The notes under the pieces: generated by a model
Database searches by the model: none
What the model saw: only the letters and a program-made list of their open reading frames with translations
Told to the model about the DNA's origin: nothing
Assembly: GCF_008180195.1 (NCBI RefSeq)
Contig: NZ_VTAV01000013.1
Location: 62,001-126,000 of the forward strand
Source of the DNA: Sphingobacterium phlebotomi
Lineage (GTDB): Bacteria > Bacteroidota > Bacteroidia > Sphingobacteriales > Sphingobacteriaceae
Reading direction: 5' to 3'
DNA length: 64,000 bases
Shown: piece after piece, positions 15,124 to 23,837 of the stretch
How positions within the stretch are numbered: the first letter of the stretch is position 1
How the letters are laid out: every line of letters begins with the position of its first letter
Translations under genes and position numbers: made by a program

Positions 15124-17651
15124 ATTGGCGGTGGGTCTTCTTGATGGCATGGCGGGATAGTCGAAAAAACCGTTCCAGGTTATTGCTTTTCATTTCCTCT
15201 ATTGTGTTCGGTATAGCTGCGCTGGTCGCTATGAAATCCTTTAACGAAAATCTAAAACGGGATATAGATACACAGGCTGCGCTACTTATCGGCGCAGATC
15301 TTGATTTACATAGCACACGAAAACCGGATAGCTCGACCTTAGCTTTCATAGATTCTATCAAGAAACTGAGCGAACAGACAGCAAGTGAAGAACGGTTTAT
15401 GTCGATGATCCGTTTTCCAAAAGCCGATGGCTCGCGTTTGGTACAGGTACGTGCTTTAACAGGGGATTTCCCTTTCTATGGAAACTTAGAAACGCTTCCA
15501 GAAGATGCCTACAAACGTTTCGGAAAAGACCCCGAAGTTCTTGTCGAGAAGACGCTCATGATACAGTATAACGCCCAATTGCATGATCCCGTTCAATTGG
15601 GAACAACCAATTTTACCATAAGTGGAAACCTTATAACCCAGCCTGGACAGGCAGCCATACGGGGAGCCATGGCACCTGCCGTATTTGTCCCCCTCAAACA
15701 TCTTGAAAACAGCGGATTGCAACAAACGGGAAGCCGGATTGAATATCATTACTATTTTAAATTTCCGGCACAATTCAACGTAGATGATTTCGTGGAGAAG
15801 CAGAAAGAACGCCTTACCCAACTGCAATTGCGCAGTTCCACGGTATCGACGACCAAAGAAAACACAGGGCGTTCCTTCTCCGATATGGCTCGTTTCATGG
15901 AGCTTGTTGGTTTCGTAGCTTTACTATTGGGTTGTATTGGCGTGTCGAGTGCCGTCCACATCTATATACGTGAAAAACTGGTTTCTGTAGCCATATTAAG
16001 ATGTTTGGGCACGAGCTCACGTCAAGCTTTTTTTATTTTCCTCGTTCAATTTTCCGGCATTGGATTAATAGGCGGCATATTAGGTGCATTATTGGGAACA
16101 TTAATTCAGTATGCCATCCCAATCGTCATGCAGGATATAGTCCCTGTGACATTGAGCAATCGAATATCGTTAAACGCCATCATCGAAGGTATCGGCTTGG
16201 GCTTCGTAATTTCCATACTTTTTGCCTTATTGCCCCTTATTTCAGTGAGACGCATTTCCCCACTGCGTTCGCTACGAGTTAGTGATGAGCCGGAACAATT
16301 ATGGAAAGATAGGCTGAAATGGTGGATCTATTTATTGATATTGGCTTTTGTGGTTGTATTTTCCCGTTTACAATTGAATGGGTGGATGCAAACATTGTTT
16401 TTTATAATGGGCTTAGGTCTTACATTTGCTCTTCTGTACAGTGTAGCAAGGGGATTCACTTATTTAATCAGGAGATACTTTCCCAAGAAGTGGCCGTATC
16501 TGTGGAGACAGGGACTATCAAACCTATACCGGCCGAACAATCAAACCATTGTATTATTGATTTCCATTGGCCTGAGTACCGCGCTGATAGCAACCCTATT
16601 TTTTGTTCAGGATATGCTCTTACAACGCGTGAAATTAGCATCATCCGAAAACCAAGCGAACATGGTACTTTTTGATATCCAACCTCTGCAACAGGATGCA
16701 ATTAAAAACATCACACGGGAGGCAGGATTATCTATTTTAGAGGACGTTCCGATTGTCACCATGCAGCTCACAGCCATTAACGGAAAAAGGGCAAATGATG
16801 TCCTCTCGGATTCGACTTCAAACATTTCTACAAGATCGTTCCGCGGAGAAATCAGGGCAACGTACCGAGATTCTCTCACGTTATCAGAAAAAGTAGTAGA
16901 AGGTCACTGGATAGGGAATGTGTCAGGGAAAGAAGTGGGACAGGTGTCTTTAGAAAAAAGTTATGCAAACAGAATAGGTGTAGAGATTGGAGACAGCCTG
17001 TTGTTCAATGTGCAAGGAGTTGAAGTACCCGCCGTAGCAAGCAGCTTTCGAGAAGTGGACTGGAATCGTTTTCAATCAAATTTTAGAGTGGTTTTCGCAA
17101 AAGGCACCATTGACAACGCCCCGAAGTTCTATCTCATGATGACCCACGTTGACGATGAAAATCAATCGGCTATATTCCAGCAAACCGTTGTCAATCGTTT
17201 TCCCAATGTTTCTGTCATTGACATCAATACGGCACTTGATATTTTAGATAGCCTGTTACAGAGGATTGCCTTTGTCATTCAATTTATCGGTGCATTCAGT
17301 ATCCTGACAGGCGTGGTGGTTTTGATTGCGTCCGTAAGAATCAGTAAATATCAGCGTTTACGGGAAAATGTACTTTTACGTACTTTAGGTGCTAGCCGTC
17401 GTCAGGTGTTTACAATAACGGCAACTGAATACCTATTATTGGGTGTGCTTGCTTCCTTCACGGGTATTGTGATCGCGCTTATTGCAAGTAATCTTTTGGG
17501 TATATTTGTATTTGAAATTGTCTTTGTTCCCTCCATCGGTTTTATTTTAGTATTGACGGTGCTGGTGTCGCTATTGACTGTGGGTATAGGCGTGATCAAT
17601 AGCTTATCGGTAATGAACCGCTCTCCTTTAGAGGCATTGCGAAAGGAATAG
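15120..17651 (+). CDS. FtsX-like ABC permease (YbbP-type)
   Basis: A large inner-membrane permease of 843 residues with two FtsX domains. The first membrane segment follows the N-terminal DSRKNRSR, then comes a periplasmic domain to about residue 250, a three-helix FtsX block with the coupling sequence SVAILRCLGTSSRQAF, two further helices, a second periplasmic domain (about 480-690) and a second FtsX block with NVLLRTLGASRRQVF. It ends in RSPLEALRKE, as is common in this family. Partner of the LolD-type ATPase immediately upstream. The stop is 1 base from the stop of the convergent mgtE gene. Confidence 0.9.
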   Translation: MNWRWVFLMAWRDSRKNRSRLLLFISSIVFGIAALVAMKSFNENLKRDIDTQAALLIGADLDLHSTRKPDSSTLAFIDSIKKLSEQTASEERFMSMIRFPKADGSRLVQVRALTGDFPFYGNLETLPEDAYKRFGKDPEVLVEKTLMIQYNAQLHDPVQLGTTNFTISGNLITQPGQAAIRGAMAPAVFVPLKHLENSGLQQTGSRIEYHYYFKFPAQFNVDDFVEKQKERLTQLQLRSSTVSTTKENTGRSFSDMARFMELVGFVALLLGCIGVSSAVHIYIREKLVSVAILRCLGTSSRQAFFIFLVQFSGIGLIGGILGALLGTLIQYAIPIVMQDIVPVTLSNRISLNAIIEGIGLGFVISILFALLPLISVRRISPLRSLRVSDEPEQLWKDRLKWWIYLLILAFVVVFSRLQLNGWMQTLFFIMGLGLTFALLYSVARGFTYLIRRYFPKKWPYLWRQGLSNLYRPNNQTIVLLISIGLSTALIATLFFVQDMLLQRVKLASSENQANMVLFDIQPLQQDAIKNITREAGLSILEDVPIVTMQLTAINGKRANDVLSDSTSNISTRSFRGEIRATYRDSLTLSEKVVEGHWIGNVSGKEVGQVSLEKSYANRIGVEIGDSLLFNVQGVEVPAVASSFREVDWNRFQSNFRVVFAKGTIDNAPKFYLMMTHVDDENQSAIFQQTVVNRFPNVSVIDINTALDILDSLLQRIAFVIQFIGAFSILTGVVVLIASVRISKYQRLRENVLLRTLGASRRQVFTITATEYLLLGVLASFTGIVIALIASNLLGIFVFEIVFVPSIGFILVLTVLVSLLTVGIGVINSLSVMNRSPLEALRKE

Positions 17652-17652
17652 C

Positions 17653-19026
17653 TTATAAAAGCACCCCTCCCAATATCAATGTCGCAATAGTAAAATAAAT
17701 AATCAATCCCGTCACATCTACTAGCGTCGATACAAATGGTGCAGAAGAGCTTGCTGGATCCGCGCCAAACCGTCTCAGGACAAACGGCAGCATCGCCCCA
17801 ATCAAAGAACCCCACATCACGACACCTACTAAGGAAAATGCTATAGCCAAGGCATACAATACCCACACATCTCCATACATGCCACTGAAAGCTTGATCTA
17901 TTGAAATTCGAGCAAATCCTAGTGTTCCCAAAATAAGCCCTAAGAATAGTCCGGAAAAAATCTCTCGACGCATTACACGCCACCAGTCTCGCAATGTAAC
18001 CTCTCCCATGGCCATTGCCTGAATAATCAACGTAGATGCCTGCGAACCGCTGTTCCCCCCACTCGACATAATGACCGGCATCAATAATACCAAAATCGTA
18101 GTCAACCTATCCTCATAATACTTCAAGACGTTGAACGTTAAAAGCTGCCCTAGAAAAAGGACAATTAGCCATCCACCACGCTTCTTAACCAAGTGAAAAA
18201 TGGAAACATCTAAATAAGGTTCATCTAAGGCTTCCGTACCCCCGATACGCTGCATGTCTTCTGTATATTCTTCATTAGCTACCCAAAGAATATCGTCGAT
18301 CGTTACGATCCCCAGCATAATGTCCTGCTCGTCCACAACGGGAAGAGCGACTCTATTGTTCATCCGGAACACGTTGACGGCCTCCTCCTGCGGGTCATTG
18401 GCATGCAATGATATCAACCGGTTATCGATTAGATCTTCAACCTTTGTATCCGGATCTGAAATAAGTATATCCCGAATACGAAGGTCATCCATCAAACGTC
18501 CTTCACTATCAATAACATATAACACATCTATCGTCTCGGATGCGTTACCATACCGTCTTACGTGATCCAACACCCGCGTGATGGTCCAGTGGGACTTCAC
18601 CGTGATGTAATCCGGCGTCATCAATCGTCCTACACTATCTTCAGGATATCCTAAAAGAGACAATGCTTCTTTTCTTTCGTCTGGAGAAAGCATGATGATA
18701 AGATGCTTTACGACATCTCCTTTCAGCTCACCTAGAAAAGATGTACGATCATCGGGGGGCATTTCGTTAATCAGCTCGCGGGCTTTATTAGCTGATAATT
18801 TTTTGAATATCCGTTCTTGTGTTGGGAAATCCAAAATACCGAAAACACGGACGGCTCGGTTTATATTGAGTGTTTCTATAAATAAGGCAGCATGCTCTGG
18901 AAGTCCGTCGATTAGTTCTTCGACATCGGAAATGTTCTGCTCGTTTAGAAAATCTTGCAGTTGGGCGATATCACCGGACTCGATCCAATTTTCCAAAAGC
19001 TCTATCTGCATTTCTAATTCTTCCAT
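17653..19026 (-). CDS. mgtE: Magnesium transporter MgtE
   Basis: Mg2+-gated Mg2+ channel of the inner membrane. The layout is an N-terminal MgtE superhelical domain with LINEMPPDDRTSFLGEL, a CBS pair (about residues 130-255, with VDEQDIMLGIVTIDDIL in the second) and five C-terminal membrane segments containing VIMSSGGNSGSQAS and the FVSTLVDVTGLIIYF helix. At 457 residues it has the family size. A strong Shine-Dalgarno-like AGGAGGG sits a few bases upstream of the ATG, which is unusual for this phylum. I see no M-box in the leader. Confidence 0.93.
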   Translation of the reverse strand: MEELEMQIELLENWIESGDIAQLQDFLNEQNISDVEELIDGLPEHAALFIETLNINRAVRVFGILDFPTQERIFKKLSANKARELINEMPPDDRTSFLGELKGDVVKHLIIMLSPDERKEALSLLGYPEDSVGRLMTPDYITVKSHWTITRVLDHVRRYGNASETIDVLYVIDSEGRLMDDLRIRDILISDPDTKVEDLIDNRLISLHANDPQEEAVNVFRMNNRVALPVVDEQDIMLGIVTIDDILWVANEEYTEDMQRIGGTEALDEPYLDVSIFHLVKKRGGWLIVLFLGQLLTFNVLKYYEDRLTTILVLLMPVIMSSGGNSGSQASTLIIQAMAMGEVTLRDWWRVMRREIFSGLFLGLILGTLGFARISIDQAFSGMYGDVWVLYALAIAFSLVGVVMWGSLIGAMLPFVLRRFGADPASSSAPFVSTLVDVTGLIIYFTIATLILGGVLL

Positions 19027-19656
19027 AAGCCCTCCTATTTTATATTTCCTACATTGGTATTCAATTATTTTTGTCGGAGCAAAAGTCGCCTTTTTAATTG
19101 GAAATAACTAATACTTTTTTTAATGCCATTGTTTCGACTTCTAATTTTCCAACCATAAAAAAATGACAACATGTCAGCAACAAAAATAGTTATTTTTCGA
19201 CGCTTCGCTTACGGCATAAATAATGATCATTGTACATGTATGCTATAAACAAAAACAGATTGTTGTAATCGAATGAGGATACTTAATCTTGACTCGATTA
19301 AAGCACAACCTGGCGATGACATTTTTTGATAGCATCTTTTTTTCACCATCCAATAATATCTTTTTAATGCGGATGAAAACAACTTATCAGTAATGGAGAA
19401 ATCTAACAATTTTATCTATATTGCAAACAAAATAGGACAACCACACTAACAGCCTCCGTGTATTTTATTGGTGACATGATAGTGTTCAATCTTGCAGAAT
19501 AAAATCTTTTGTATCGATATATAAAGGTCAACAACAAAAAAACATATTAATTTAGTAATCAATATTTTAATATTATTAATATAAACACATAATACATTTA
19601 TAAAAACAAAAACAAGCTAATATTATTAGCAAATTCATTAAAATCAACAAATATAA
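19027..19656. other. AT-rich intergenic region, no gene recognised
   Basis: About 630 bases between the divergent mgtE and peptidase/propeller genes. The sequence is strongly AT-rich, especially from 19500. A short inverted repeat, TGACA-aca-TGTCA, lies at 19164-19176. A 60-codon minus frame near 19227-19409 has no support. The promoters of both flanking genes must lie here, but I see no clear TTTG/TAnnTTTG pair. Confidence 0.5.
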
Positions 19657-22467
19657 ATGAATAAATATCTAAATATCAGACTACTAATATATATAATATT
19701 ATTTATAAGTTCATATAGATCATATTGTCAGATTATCGACAATGACCAAGCCCATTCTTCTATTAAATGGCGTCAAATTGATACAGAAAATTTCCGTTTG
19801 GTTTTCCCTAACACTTTTGAAAATGCCGCAAAAAAACTGGCAGAACAGCTTCCGAAAATACAGCGAGAAAGTCGCGAAGTCTTGAAGGTCTCTCCTCCAA
19901 AAATAACGTTAGTTTTACAAGGAAATCATCTTACTCAAAATGGTTTTGTACAACTTGCTCCCCAAAAATCCGAGATGTTTCCAGTCCCTTCCTCTACCGC
20001 AGATAATCAAGAATGGCTACCTAATCTTGCGCTTCATGAACTTCGGCATGTAGCCCAGCTTGACAAATTGACAGGAAAACTAAAAGGTCCTTTTTTTGAA
20101 CAACTCGCTTTCGCCCTCTATGGATTAAACTTGCCGGCGTGGTATTTTGAGGGGGATGCGGTGCAAGTCGAAACGATATATAGTTCCGGTGGACGAGGAA
20201 GGCTGCCTTCATGGGAAATGCCATTACGAGCGAACATCCTCTCGGGTAAATCGTATGATTTCAACAAATATGTACTCGGGTCATTTAAGGACAATGTACC
20301 CTCGTACTACACGATTGGTTTTTTCATGAACAGCTATTTAACCAATCACCATGGTATCGCCAGTCACGAAAAAATAATGGCGGATATGCGTAAAAAATTA
20401 CTCCGTCCTTTTAATTTCCAGCGAGCAGTTAAACAGATTTCGGACGAGAAACCCCCGGAGATCTTTAAAAACACCATCATGGAGCTGACAAAAAAATGGG
20501 AACAAGAATCTTCCGTTTCACCAGACACACCAAACCTCCAGACAAAAGACAGCCGGTATCCTAGCGATTACTTATTGCCTCAGATGAATGAAAATCAAGA
20601 GCTGTATGTCCTGAAATCCTCTCCTACTACAGTAAATGAAATCAAGCGTTTGGATAATTTGGGAAATGAAACGGGCATCATAAAAACCGGTCGACAAATA
20701 ACACCCTATTTTCATCTTCGAAAGAACGAAATCGTTTGGGACGAACATCGCAAACATGCTCGATTTGGCAAACAAACGTACAATGTAATCAATGTATATA
20801 ATACGGAAACGAGACGGACCAAAACACTGACAAAAGCATCACGCTATTACGCTCCTGCATTTCATCCCATTCGTGATGAAATTGTAGTTGTTGAAGTAGA
20901 TCCGGCAAATATCAGCAAATTGGTTATCCTGCATTCTAAAACCGGCGATATACTGGACAGCATTACCGTTCCTCATGGAATGCATATACAACAGCCGCAA
21001 TATCACGGCTCCGGCACAAAAATTATAGCCATCGCGGTTGCCGAACAAGGAACAAATTTAGTGGAATTTAACCTAGAAACTAAAGAGCATCATCTGTTTC
21101 TTCCATGGGGAAATCAGCAACTGGAACGTCCGTCTTATTATCATGATGATATTATCTTCAAAGCGAACGGTGACGGTATCGATAATATCTATTTATTTAA
21201 TAAGATAAGCGGACAACATAGGTTAACAGACGTTGCGTTCGGTGCATTCAACCCTTCTATTGGCACGAATGGATTGCTGTTATACAATGATTATCAATAT
21301 AACGGATACAAACTCGCACAGAAGGAAATAGCGCTTCCTACAACAGGAAAACGCGACCAGACTCGTCTCCCCTATATTTCACCTACATTGAATAGTGTCC
21401 AAAGAGACACTTTATCGAATGAATCGACTACTCCTATAATTGTCCAAAACTATAACCCTAGCTCGCATTTGATTAATTTTCACAGCTTATCTATTAGCAG
21501 CACCAACTTTGAAAGTTTTGACAATTATATTCCGGGCATATTCTGGCTATCAAACGATATACTAAATACGACGCAGATGAAACTGGGCTACGAGTTTGAC
21601 CCCGATATATCAAAAAGCCATTATTCTGTAGAGGTTTCCTATAAACGTTACCTTCCCACATTCACTGCACGCTACATGAACAGGGGAATGGTAGGCAATG
21701 CAGTATTGGGTAATAACCCCAACAATATCGTCATGTTTGACTACCGTGACCATCAAGCAACCTTCGAAATGTCTATCCCCCTCTCCATTTATCGGCGTAA
21801 TATCGTATATAGCTACGGCCTTAACTTCGGCACATCGTATACAAAGCGTTACAATACCAGTTTAAATTTGCAAAACTTCCAAGAGGTGGTTGCTTTCCCA
21901 TTAAACTACCAAGTGTATATCAATAGAAATAGTATGCGTAGTAAAATGGATCTGGCGCCACGCTGGGGGCAAAATATGAGCCTAACTTTCCGACACCTTC
22001 CTTTTGAGCGCGGTCTATCCGGAGAAGTTTTATCGCTACGCACAAACTTTTACTTCCCTGGTCTGTGGTCGAATCACAGCTTGCAATTACGGTTTGCCGC
22101 GCAAAAGAACAATGGCATATATTTAGGGACGTATGACATCCCGATGGTATCCGGATGGGGTCATTTTAGTTCGCCTATTGTCAACAATACGGCGATGGCA
22201 AATTACAGATTACCGCTCTTTTATCCGGACTGGAGCATTGGTTCTCTCGCTTATATTAAGCGTTTCCAGGGCTTACTATTTTCTGACTTCCAAAATGTAG
22301 ATGAAAGCTTAGCGCCAAAAACTTTTGGAATAGGCTTATCGGCAGATTTTAACGTTTTCAGGTATGTACTGCCTGACGTCAATGTGTCAACGAGGCTTAC
22401 TTATATTAATGACAACACTGCCCCTAACAAAATAGTTCCCACATTTGGGATTAGTTATAGTTATTAG
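19657..22467 (+). CDS. Secreted HExxH metallopeptidase-like / TolB-type propeller / outer-membrane barrel protein
   Basis: 936 residues with an N-terminal Sec signal (about 1-24, ending SYCQ). Next comes a peptidase-MA-like domain: zinc motif H127-E-L-R-H131 and a third ligand E165 in PAWYFEGDAVQVE, plus the YYTIGFFMNSYL helix. The middle, about 290-590, reads as repeated propeller-like blades with PxFHP and D-x-(I/V)-x-(I/V)-x patterns, such as AFHPIRDEIVVVEVD. The last 300 residues alternate polar and hydrophobic residues and end in PTFGISYSY, as for an outer-membrane beta-barrel with C-terminal aromatic. The combination of a periplasmic zinc protease with a barrel anchor is known in Bacteroidota, but its substrate is not known to me. 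Monocistronic, with a terminator hairpin at 22510. Confidence 0.65.
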   Translation: MNKYLNIRLLIYIILFISSYRSYCQIIDNDQAHSSIKWRQIDTENFRLVFPNTFENAAKKLAEQLPKIQRESREVLKVSPPKITLVLQGNHLTQNGFVQLAPQKSEMFPVPSSTADNQEWLPNLALHELRHVAQLDKLTGKLKGPFFEQLAFALYGLNLPAWYFEGDAVQVETIYSSGGRGRLPSWEMPLRANILSGKSYDFNKYVLGSFKDNVPSYYTIGFFMNSYLTNHHGIASHEKIMADMRKKLLRPFNFQRAVKQISDEKPPEIFKNTIMELTKKWEQESSVSPDTPNLQTKDSRYPSDYLLPQMNENQELYVLKSSPTTVNEIKRLDNLGNETGIIKTGRQITPYFHLRKNEIVWDEHRKHARFGKQTYNVINVYNTETRRTKTLTKASRYYAPAFHPIRDEIVVVEVDPANISKLVILHSKTGDILDSITVPHGMHIQQPQYHGSGTKIIAIAVAEQGTNLVEFNLETKEHHLFLPWGNQQLERPSYYHDDIIFKANGDGIDNIYLFNKISGQHRLTDVAFGAFNPSIGTNGLLLYNDYQYNGYKLAQKEIALPTTGKRDQTRLPYISPTLNSVQRDTLSNESTTPIIVQNYNPSSHLINFHSLSISSTNFESFDNYIPGIFWLSNDILNTTQMKLGYEFDPDISKSHYSVEVSYKRYLPTFTARYMNRGMVGNAVLGNNPNNIVMFDYRDHQATFEMSIPLSIYRRNIVYSYGLNFGTSYTKRYNTSLNLQNFQEVVAFPLNYQVYINRNSMRSKMDLAPRWGQNMSLTFRHLPFERGLSGEVLSLRTNFYFPGLWSNHSLQLRFAAQKNNGIYLGTYDIPMVSGWGHFSSPIVNNTAMANYRLPLFYPDWSIGSLAYIKRFQGLLFSDFQNVDESLAPKTFGIGLSADFNVFRYVLPDVNVSTRLTYINDNTAPNKIVPTFGISYSY

Positions 22468-22509
22468 AACTGATAAAAGTATAGGACGACATTTAAATAG
22501 GTTAAAAAT

Positions 22510-22543
22510 AAACAGGGCAGACTAATAAGTCTACCCTGTTTTT
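22510..22543. terminator. Bidirectional intrinsic terminator
   Basis: AAACAGGG pairs with CCCTGTTT and inner AGACT with AGTCT around an AATA loop. It is flanked by an A-run and a T-run, serving both the + propeller gene and the minus pgk gene. Confidence 0.8.
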
Positions 22544-22563
22544 ACCTATGATATATGTTATTG

Positions 22564-23754
22564 TTAGTCTTCCAAAGCTTTCACTCCCGGCAATACCTTA
22601 CCCTCCATATATTCCAATAAAGCACCGCCACCTGTACTGACATAGCTAACATGCTCGGTCATACCGAATTTAGAAACCGCAGCAGCAGAATCACCACCAC
22701 CAATAAGGGAAAATGCACCGCGTTCAGTAGCTTTTACCACGGCATCAGCAACTGCTTTCGTACCTTTCGCGAACGTATCAAATTCAAAAACCCCCATAGG
22801 ACCATTCCATAATAATGTATTCGATGCGCTAATGACCTCTGCAAAGTGTTCAGAAGATTCCGGACCGATATCCAATCCCTCCCTGTCAGCAGGTATCTGG
22901 TCATTAGGTCCATTGTATGTATCTGCATCTTCCGCAAACTTATCGGCGATTTGTGCATCCGTTGGTAGCACGAGATTCACGCCTTTTTCATCCGCCTTCT
23001 TCACCAATTCGTTGGCTAAATCCAATTTGTCTAATTCGACTAAAGATTTTCCAATCTCTCCTCCGCGGGCTTTTACGAATGTATACGCCATACCCCCACC
23101 AATAATCAAATTATCCACTTTGTCTAAAAGTGCCTCGATCAACTGAATTTTATCTGAAACCTTTGCCCCTCCCATAATTGCTGTAAAAGGGCGTTCCGAC
23201 TTGTTCAATACTTTCTCCGCATTGTTAATCTCTGCCGCCATCAAATAGCCAGCATATTTGTTGTTAGGGAAAAATTGTGCAATAATCGCTGTAGAAGCGT
23301 GCGCGCGATGTGCGGTACCAAAAGCGTCGTTCACATACACATCACCCAGTTTTGCCAACTTTTCAGCAAACCCAACGTCTCCTTTTTCTTCTTCTTTATA
23401 AAAGCGTAAATTTTCCAAAAGAAGCACTTCCCCACCCGCTAGCCCCACGCTTTTTTGAATAGCTTCCTCTCCTATGCAGTCATTGGCAAACTGCACATCG
23501 ACACCTAATACGCTCGATAGATGTTTAACAATATGCTTTAACGAATATTTGTCAGTAGGCCCTTCTTTTGGGCGCCCCAGATGAGACATCAATACAACAG
23601 CACCACCATCAGCTAAAATCTTTTTGATGGTAGGAGCTGCCCCTTGTATACGGTTATCATCTGTTATATTAAAATTCTCATCCAAAGGCACATTAAAATC
23701 TACTCGAACCAACGCCTTTTTACCAGAGAAATTTAAATCATCAATAGTCTTCAT
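22564..23754 (-). CDS. pgk: Phosphoglycerate kinase
   Basis: Glycolytic enzyme converting 1,3-bisphosphoglycerate and ADP to 3-phosphoglycerate and ATP. 396 residues, normal for the family. The N-terminal signature VRVDFNVPLD, the substrate Arg region SHLGRPKEGPTDKYSLK, ENLRFYKEEEKG, the MGGAKVSDKIQLIEAL stretch and the ATP-site GGGDSAAAVSKFG are all present. Monocistronic and convergent with the propeller gene, with a terminator between them. Confidence 0.98.
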   Translation of the reverse strand: MKTIDDLNFSGKKALVRVDFNVPLDENFNITDDNRIQGAAPTIKKILADGGAVVLMSHLGRPKEGPTDKYSLKHIVKHLSSVLGVDVQFANDCIGEEAIQKSVGLAGGEVLLLENLRFYKEEEKGDVGFAEKLAKLGDVYVNDAFGTAHRAHASTAIIAQFFPNNKYAGYLMAAEINNAEKVLNKSERPFTAIMGGAKVSDKIQLIEALLDKVDNLIIGGGMAYTFVKARGGEIGKSLVELDKLDLANELVKKADEKGVNLVLPTDAQIADKFAEDADTYNGPNDQIPADREGLDIGPESSEHFAEVISASNTLLWNGPMGVFEFDTFAKGTKAVADAVVKATERGAFSLIGGGDSAAAVSKFGMTEHVSYVSTGGGALLEYMEGKVLPGVKALED

Positions 23755-23778
23755 ATATATCTTTTTATTTATGTTTTA

Positions 23779-23804
23779 TAGTCCGCGGTTTAAACCGTGG
23801 GCTA
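23779..23804. repeat. REP-like palindrome
   Basis: TAGTCCGCGGTTT followed by AAACCGTGGGCTA forms a 13-bp palindrome with two wobble pairs and no loop. It lies between sppA and pgk, both minus strand. Confidence 0.55.
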
Positions 23805-23837
23805 AATATAGAAAAAAGTAAGAATACTTACACCTAT

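Noticed and set aside
17402..17983. Minus-strand ORF across the FtsX/mgtE junction
   Set aside because: It overlaps two well-supported genes in a shadow frame and has no family motif. The many other antisense frames over strong genes were left out for the same reason.
19027..19656. M-box or other riboswitch ahead of mgtE, and a short ORF at 19227-19409
   Set aside because: I could not make out a conserved switch fold in the mgtE leader, and the short minus frame has no start signal or family likeness.
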